Source of the DNA: Promethearchaeota archaeon
Lineage (GTDB): Archaea; Asgardarchaeota; Lokiarchaeia; Sigynarchaeales; SOKP01
Assembly: GCA_014729315.1 (NCBI GenBank)
Contig: WJKD01000122.1
Location: forward strand, 1-9,422
DNA: 9,422 nucleotides
Direction: 5' to 3'
Positions within the stretch are counted from its first letter, which is position 1. Each line of letters begins with the position of its first letter. Positions 5,665 through 9,422 of the stretch are shown in pieces. The notes below the pieces were generated by a model. That model saw only the letters and a list, made by a program, of their open reading frames with translations. It was not told where the DNA came from and searched no databases. The translations under genes and the position numbers were made by a program.

Positions 5665-7443
5665 ATGGGTGCATTTTTTTTATATAACTCAATTACTGAT
5701 TTTGATATAGATTCAGTAAAGAACACTTTTTCTTCTAAAGGCTTTTCAGAACCTTCTATATTTAGGTTAGGCAAACTTACTCTTTGGTTATACAAAAAGC
5801 AGTTGATTAATTATGATAATTTTGTTTTGTCAAATGATGATTACTCGCTTTTTGCAACAGGAACAGTAATATACAAGAATAATACATATCAAGACAGTTT
5901 GCTTCTCTTGCTAAAAGATTTTCAAACAGACTGTTTGGAAATAAATAAGCTGAAAGGTGCTTTTTGTTTGTTTTTTTTTAGACAAGACCACCTTTATATG
6001 TTATCAGATAGGACAAATATTTATCATATATTTACAAATACGAAAAATACAATATTTTCATCATCATTCCTTGCTATTTTAAATGCTCAAAAAACAAAAG
6101 CAGAATTGAATATAGATGCTTGCCTAGAACAATTATTAACAGGTTTCGTCACCCCCCCTGATACAATTATTTCTGGAATAGAGTTTTATCATAACAACTG
6201 TATAAAAAACTTTACAAATCCAAATTTGACTTTTCTAAACCAAGGTCAAAATGATCAAATAAACGAAACCTTTGATTTTCATAACTTTGATACTGCAGTC
6301 GAGAAACAAATACTTAATCTCAAAACATATTATTCTTCAATAAGCAATTTTGCAATTGAAAACAAATTAGATATAGGTCTGTCCGGTGGATTTGATAGTC
6401 GATTGAATTTTCTTTTATCAAAATACTCGTTAGCTGATACTCAAACACATACCTATATCAGCCAAGACCATATTACTGAAGCAATGATCGCTGAAAAGTT
6501 GGCTGCAAAATTTAATGTTCCTTTGAAGAAGATTAAACTTAACAAAGCAATATCAAAATGCGAAGAGGAACTTATTTATAATTTTGAAGATGCGCTTTTC
6601 TTTTATGATGGCAGAACTAATTTTAGCATGGGTACCTATAACGATGTCCATACAAGGAAATTACGTGTTTCTGTGTTAGGATCATATAAGCTCGGTCTAA
6701 ATGGATTAGGCGGAGAGATATTTCGAAACAGGGAGCATTTACCGAGCAAAATAAATTTTCTTGATTGGATTAGATACGTTTTAATGAAACCCAGCACTGT
6801 GTATGCATTAAAAGACAAAAAACAGTTTGAATATATGTTATACTATATTTTGTCGAAATATAAAAAATTAGTTAATTTAGATTCAACCGAATTTTCAAAT
6901 TTCAGCTTATATTATGCAAGAAAACTTTTTAATTATATATGGATACCTTATGCAGCCGGGATAAAAAATAGTGCTGAAAACCAATTATCATTTTTTCTAA
7001 TGCCTTTTACTGATTATATGATAGGATTAAATGCATTAAAAGCTACACCTTTTATTGGTATTGATGGAAAATTTGAAGCGGCAATGATTACTGAACTTAA
7101 TGAAGAGGTAGCCTCAATAACTTCTTCTTATGGATATAGATTTAACAAAATTCCTTTTGTCAGCAAAATTGACTCGTTTATAAAATGCATTATTCCAATT
7201 CGGATAAAATATTTACGCCATATTTATCACTTGCAAAAACTAGATAGAAACATCGGAGCTTCTATTTTTTTGCCTCTGCTGGATAAATATCATATTATCA
7301 ATAAAATATTCAAAGTGCTTAATGCCACACAAATTCCAATTAATTGGAATAGAATCATGTTAGACAAACCCAATATGGAGAGAACCTTATATTTAGGTTA
7401 CTTTTTGCTACGATTCAACAAAAAAATTGATATCGGAAATTAA
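5665..7443 (+). CDS. Asparagine-synthetase-like PP-loop ligase, copy 1 (no glutaminase cysteine)
   Basis: A 592-residue relative of class B asparagine synthetase. The C-terminal half holds the ATP-pyrophosphatase PP-loop DIGLSGGFDSR (236-246), which binds ATP and would adenylate a carboxylate, and LGLNGLGGEIFRN (343-355), matching the conserved glycine/glutamate region of the synthetase domain. The N-terminal half should be the Ntn-hydrolase glutaminase domain, but it starts MGAFFLY, without the Cys that follows Met in true glutaminases, so glutamine hydrolysis is not expected. Such enzymes (compare beta-lactam synthetase and lasso cyclases) form amides with another amine. I place the start at 5665: it matches the start of the paralogue at 7926 and has AAGGG at 5649-5653. 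An upstream in-frame ATG at 5629 would add 12 residues and overlap the acetyltransferase by 16 bases. T8 (5674-5681), C7 (6152-6158) and T9 (5971-5979) runs occur within the gene. Confidence 0.8.
   Translation: MGAFFLYNSITDFDIDSVKNTFSSKGFSEPSIFRLGKLTLWLYKKQLINYDNFVLSNDDYSLFATGTVIYKNNTYQDSLLLLLKDFQTDCLEINKLKGAFCLFFFRQDHLYMLSDRTNIYHIFTNTKNTIFSSSFLAILNAQKTKAELNIDACLEQLLTGFVTPPDTIISGIEFYHNNCIKNFTNPNLTFLNQGQNDQINETFDFHNFDTAVEKQILNLKTYYSSISNFAIENKLDIGLSGGFDSRLNFLLSKYSLADTQTHTYISQDHITEAMIAEKLAAKFNVPLKKIKLNKAISKCEEELIYNFEDALFFYDGRTNFSMGTYNDVHTRKLRVSVLGSYKLGLNGLGGEIFRNREHLPSKINFLDWIRYVLMKPSTVYALKDKKQFEYMLYYILSKYKKLVNLDSTEFSNFSLYYARKLFNYIWIPYAAGIKNSAENQLSFFLMPFTDYMIGLNALKATPFIGIDGKFEAAMITELNEEVASITSSYGYRFNKIPFVSKIDSFIKCIIPIRIKYLRHIYHLQKLDRNIGASIFLPLLDKYHIINKIFKVLNATQIPINWNRIMLDKPNMERTLYLGYFLLRFNKKIDIGN
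7333..7350. repeat. Perfect 18-bp palindrome in copy 1
   Basis: ATTCCAATT is followed directly by its reverse complement AATTGGAAT, with no spacer. It lies in coding sequence (Ile-Pro-Ile-Asn-Trp-Asn) about 90 bases before the stop and 150 bases before the composition junction. It could bind a dimeric protein, but chance in AT-rich DNA is possible. Confidence 0.6.
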
Positions 7444-7444
7444 A

Positions 7445-7495
7445 ATGCTAATATCTTTTATGAATAAAATTGAAGAATTATTATCTCAGTTTTAA
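7445..7495 (+). pseudogene. 16-codon stub, possible truncated gene start
   Basis: An ATG one base after the stop of copy 1, with GGAA at 7435-7438 at good spacing, opens MLISFMNKIEELLSQF and then TAA at 7493-7495. It is in the same frame as the first part of the ATP-grasp remnant that follows. It may be the true 5' end of the next gene in the imported block, cut off at the junction, or the original start of the ATP-grasp gene joined to an internal deletion. A chance short ORF is also possible. Confidence 0.3.
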
Positions 7496-7920
7496 TACAT
7501 TAAAAACAAGCTGCCACGTAAGATAAAAACATTTGTTCGGGGCAATATATCTGTGATTGATTACCAGACGCAGGGCGGATTGAGTGCGCACGTGGATAAC
7601 GAAAGCGGCGAACTCGATGCCGGCGTAAGTTACCCCAGTTCCGGCAAACTTGTCTGGCACAATCGGCATCCTGAACAGGACAGCAAATAGCCGGGATCAA
7701 AATTCCACATTGGTTCAAGATCAAAGAACAATTATTAAAGATCGCTGCATCTTTTCCCTACCTGCAATATGTCGGATGGGATTTGATCATCACGGATCGT
7801 TCGTTTAAGATCATCGAAGGCAATCATTATACGGATGTCAATCTGCTGCAGGTGCATCAACCGCTTCTAACGGATCCCCGAACCAAAAAATTCTATCAGT
7901 ATCACAATATTATTAAATAA
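7496..7920 (+). pseudogene. ATP-grasp ligase remnant (sugar-transfer-associated type), 5'-truncated and frameshifted
   Basis: Two frames read together give about 140 residues of the C-terminal half of an ATP-grasp protein. The first frame (7496-7687) reads TFVRGNISVIDYQTQGG..., then VDNESGEL and WHNRHPEQDSK, and meets TAG at 7688. The second frame continues as IAGIKIPHWFKIKEQL, then LQYVGWDLIITD and IIEGNHYTDVNLLQ, and ends at TAA 7918-7920. VGWD and the Glu/Asn of EGN (7816-7824) are the C-terminal metal-binding features of the fold, and HP...G..IPHW is characteristic, as I recall it, of the sugar-transfer-associated ATP-grasp family. One base missing from an A-run at 7685-7687 (three A where four would keep frame) explains the shift. 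No start codon and no N-terminal ATP-binding half remain. The stop lies 5 bases before the next ATG, so the intact gene was likely coupled to copy 2. Confidence 0.7.
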
Positions 7921-7925
7921 TTTCC

Positions 7926-9422
7926 ATGGGAGCTTTTTTTCTATATAAAAATGATATCGACTTCGACCTGAAAAGTGTCGATGATATTTTCACCCGGAAA
8001 GAATTCAGTAAGCCAAAATATTTTAATTTGGGTGAATACAAGCTTTGGCTCTATAAAAAGCAATTAATCGATGAACAGAATTATTATTATGATAAAAATC
8101 GTAACAGTGGCATCTTTTCCGTTGGTACACTGGTCTATAAAAGCGGCAGCTATTCGGAAAGCCTTAAGAAACTTTTTAACGATTTCAATAAGAGTGCTAT
8201 TGATTATGATGAATTAATTGGCAGTTACGCAGTTCTGTTCTATTCAAATAATAAACCGGTTTTCCTCATAGATCCGCTGAATATTCAAAACATATTTTAT
8301 ACGAAAGATCAGCAACTAATTTCAAATTCATTTTTAGCATTGATGTGCTGCGGGAATTATGATCTGAATAAAATTGCATGTCTCGAAAATCTGACCTCCG
8401 GTTGCATCACCGGCGATGATACCATGGTGCACGGAATTCGCAGGTACCATCATCTGTATTATGAAAATGATCAAACTCGGATACCTTTTTTAAAGAATAA
8501 AACGAATGTTAAGCAGCCAATATTTTCATCAAACGGATTTCACGCCAGTGTTTCGGAACAGGTAGAACTTTTAAGAACACATTTCAGCAAATTGGCTGGC
8601 TTCATTCAAGAGCACGGCGTTGACATCGGATTATCTGGCGGATTCGACAGCCGCCTGCTCTTAGCGCTGCTGAACGAGATCGATGCACCGGTCAGCGTAC
8701 ACACGCACTGGAAAAAATTTATTACACCGGAAGAAAAGATTGCAAAGCTGATCTGCCAAAAGAAACAGTTAGCGTTAAAACATTATCAGATCACAGAAAC
8801 CGCAGATATGAGTTCAAATCAACTCGAAAGCAATCTTGAAGAATCATGCCTATTTTACGATGGTCACGCCCGGGTAAATTTCGATTGGCTACCGAATTAC
8901 CGCACAAAATGGTACCGCCAAACCTTGCTCGGCGACTTCACACTCGGAATGAATGGTATTGCCGGGGAGCAATACAGAAATTATGATAACACGTTGTATG
9001 ATCGTCAGAATTTCAGAGAATGGCTCAAATTCCGGCACATCGGCTATAATAATATTTTTGCACTGGATAAAGATGGACTGAATTATTTGACCGACTATCT
9101 GAGCGGAAAAATATCGCATCTGCTGGGAATCAATCCCGAACAAAAGATAAGCAAATTGCACACGAAACGCTATCATGCTGAAATCTGGGTGCCGTCCGGT
9201 CCCGGGATTCGCAATAATGCAGAAAACCAGATTTCCTATTTTATGAGTCCGTTTACTGAAAGATACCTGCTGCAACGGTCTTATCAAATCGTTCCCTATC
9301 TGGGCATCGACGGCAAATTTGAAGCAGCGATGATCAATTCTCTGGATCGGGAACTGGCTGGTATTCCATCGAGTTATGGCATAGACTTTCAACGGATACC
9401 GGCTGGTTATACTACCCGAACG
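7926..9422 (+). CDS. Asparagine-synthetase-like PP-loop ligase, copy 2 (3'-incomplete at window edge)
   Basis: An open frame of 499 codons runs from ATG 7926 to the last base without a stop, paralogous to the gene at 5665. The start MGAFFLYKNDIDFDLKSV matches copy 1 almost residue for residue (29 of the first 48 by hand), and the stretch from GIRNNAENQ to FQRIP matches at about half its positions, including GIDGKFEAAMI. The PP-loop DIGLSGGFDSR is at 233-243 and NGIAGEQYRN at 343-352. As in copy 1 the position-2 Cys of glutaminases is absent. Copy 1 has roughly 90 more residues at the C-terminus, so about that much should lie beyond the window. No ribosome binding site precedes the ATG; translation was probably coupled to the ATP-grasp gene that ends 5 bases upstream, which is now broken. 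Codon use is much GC-richer than copy 1, so this is not a recent duplication. Confidence 0.82.
   Translation, partial: MGAFFLYKNDIDFDLKSVDDIFTRKEFSKPKYFNLGEYKLWLYKKQLIDEQNYYYDKNRNSGIFSVGTLVYKSGSYSESLKKLFNDFNKSAIDYDELIGSYAVLFYSNNKPVFLIDPLNIQNIFYTKDQQLISNSFLALMCCGNYDLNKIACLENLTSGCITGDDTMVHGIRRYHHLYYENDQTRIPFLKNKTNVKQPIFSSNGFHASVSEQVELLRTHFSKLAGFIQEHGVDIGLSGGFDSRLLLALLNEIDAPVSVHTHWKKFITPEEKIAKLICQKKQLALKHYQITETADMSSNQLESNLEESCLFYDGHARVNFDWLPNYRTKWYRQTLLGDFTLGMNGIAGEQYRNYDNTLYDRQNFREWLKFRHIGYNNIFALDKDGLNYLTDYLSGKISHLLGINPEQKISKLHTKRYHAEIWVPSGPGIRNNAENQISYFMSPFTERYLLQRSYQIVPYLGIDGKFEAAMINSLDRELAGIPSSYGIDFQRIPAGYTTRT

Larger units (their letters stand above)
3779..7495. other. AT-rich block, probably an imported cassette
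   Basis: From the end of the nucleotidyltransferase to about 7495 the DNA is visibly AT-richer than either side. For example 6841-6900 has 11 G or C in 60, while 8641-8700 has 36 in 60. The block carries the GT2, acetyltransferase and first AsnB-like genes and stops where the ATP-grasp remnant starts. The composition step on the right is abrupt; the left edge is softer and is placed in the spacer 3779-3917. Transfer is inferred from composition and from the truncated gene at the right edge; no integrase, repeats or att sites are seen at the edges. Confidence 0.5.

Noticed and set aside
5357..5692. Minus-strand ORF of 111 codons opposite the acetyltransferase
   Set aside because: It lies opposite clear hexapeptide repeats and the start of the AsnB-like gene, has no recognisable domain and no plausible ribosome binding context.
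6636..6818. Minus-strand ORF of 60 codons inside the first AsnB-like gene
   Set aside because: It lies opposite the conserved NG..GE region of a well-supported gene; its product is unrecognised.
7481..7724. Two overlapping minus-strand ORFs (62 and 74 codons) in the ATP-grasp remnant
   Set aside because: The + strand reads as conserved ATP-grasp sequence over the same bases; the minus-strand peptides resemble nothing and overlap each other in different frames.
8889..9392. Minus-strand ORF of 167 codons
   Set aside because: It is fully opposite the second AsnB-like gene, whose protein aligns with its paralogue throughout; the ORF is a shadow of GC-richer codons.
1..9422. CRISPR array, tRNA, rRNA, att sites or replication origin
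   Set aside because: No spaced repeat series, cloverleaf, rRNA-like stretch or paired att-type repeats were seen on either strand by eye.

Overview
The window is part of a surface-polysaccharide biosynthesis locus (capsule, O-antigen or exopolysaccharide) from a bacterium that uses Shine-Dalgarno signals, probably Gram-negative. The species cannot be fixed from the sequence. All full-length genes read on the + strand. The lipid-linked-sugar flippase, family 2 glycosyltransferase, nucleotidyltransferase, sulfotransferase-like and acetyltransferase genes support the locus type. No polymerase, initiating transferase or nucleotide-sugar dehydrogenase lies inside the window, so the polymer cannot be named.

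Layout. 1-97: the end of an insertion sequence that looks like the IS3 family, with only the first 13 transposase codons on the minus strand. 98-213: a promoter-bearing leader. 214-1797: Wzx-type flippase. 1798-2000: a non-coding spacer with several dyads. 2001-2936 and 2936-3778: a sulfotransferase-like capsular protein and a sugar-phosphate nucleotidyltransferase, coupled by a one-base stop/start overlap. 3918-4985: GT2 glycosyltransferase. 5060-5644: hexapeptide-repeat O-acetyltransferase with a TTG start. 5665-7443: asparagine-synthetase-like protein, copy 1. 7445-7495: a 16-codon stub. 7496-7920: the decayed 3' part of an ATP-grasp ligase gene. 7926 to the window end: a second asparagine-synthetase-like gene (copy 2), open for 499 codons and cut by the window edge.

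The two asparagine-synthetase-like proteins are clear paralogues. Both keep the PP-loop motif SGGFDSR, and both begin MGAFFLY instead of MCG, so they lack the glutaminase nucleophile. They are best read as ATP-dependent (adenylating) amide-forming enzymes that do not use glutamine. One copy follows an acetyltransferase. The other follows an ATP-grasp protein of the sugar-transfer-associated type, which is now broken.

Base composition splits the window. The first part (to about 3780) is moderate in GC, 3780-7495 is clearly AT-richer, and after about 7500 the sequence becomes markedly GC-richer with different codon use. The AT-rich block ends exactly where the ATP-grasp gene has lost its 5' part. 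The simplest model is that a GT2/acetyltransferase/AsnB-like cassette was imported next to a resident ATP-grasp/AsnB-like pair, destroying the ATP-grasp gene and leaving two AsnB-like genes. The most noteworthy material is the duplicated PP-loop ligase with its swapped partner, the junction at about 7500, and a perfect 13-bp-arm hairpin inside the nucleotidyltransferase gene.
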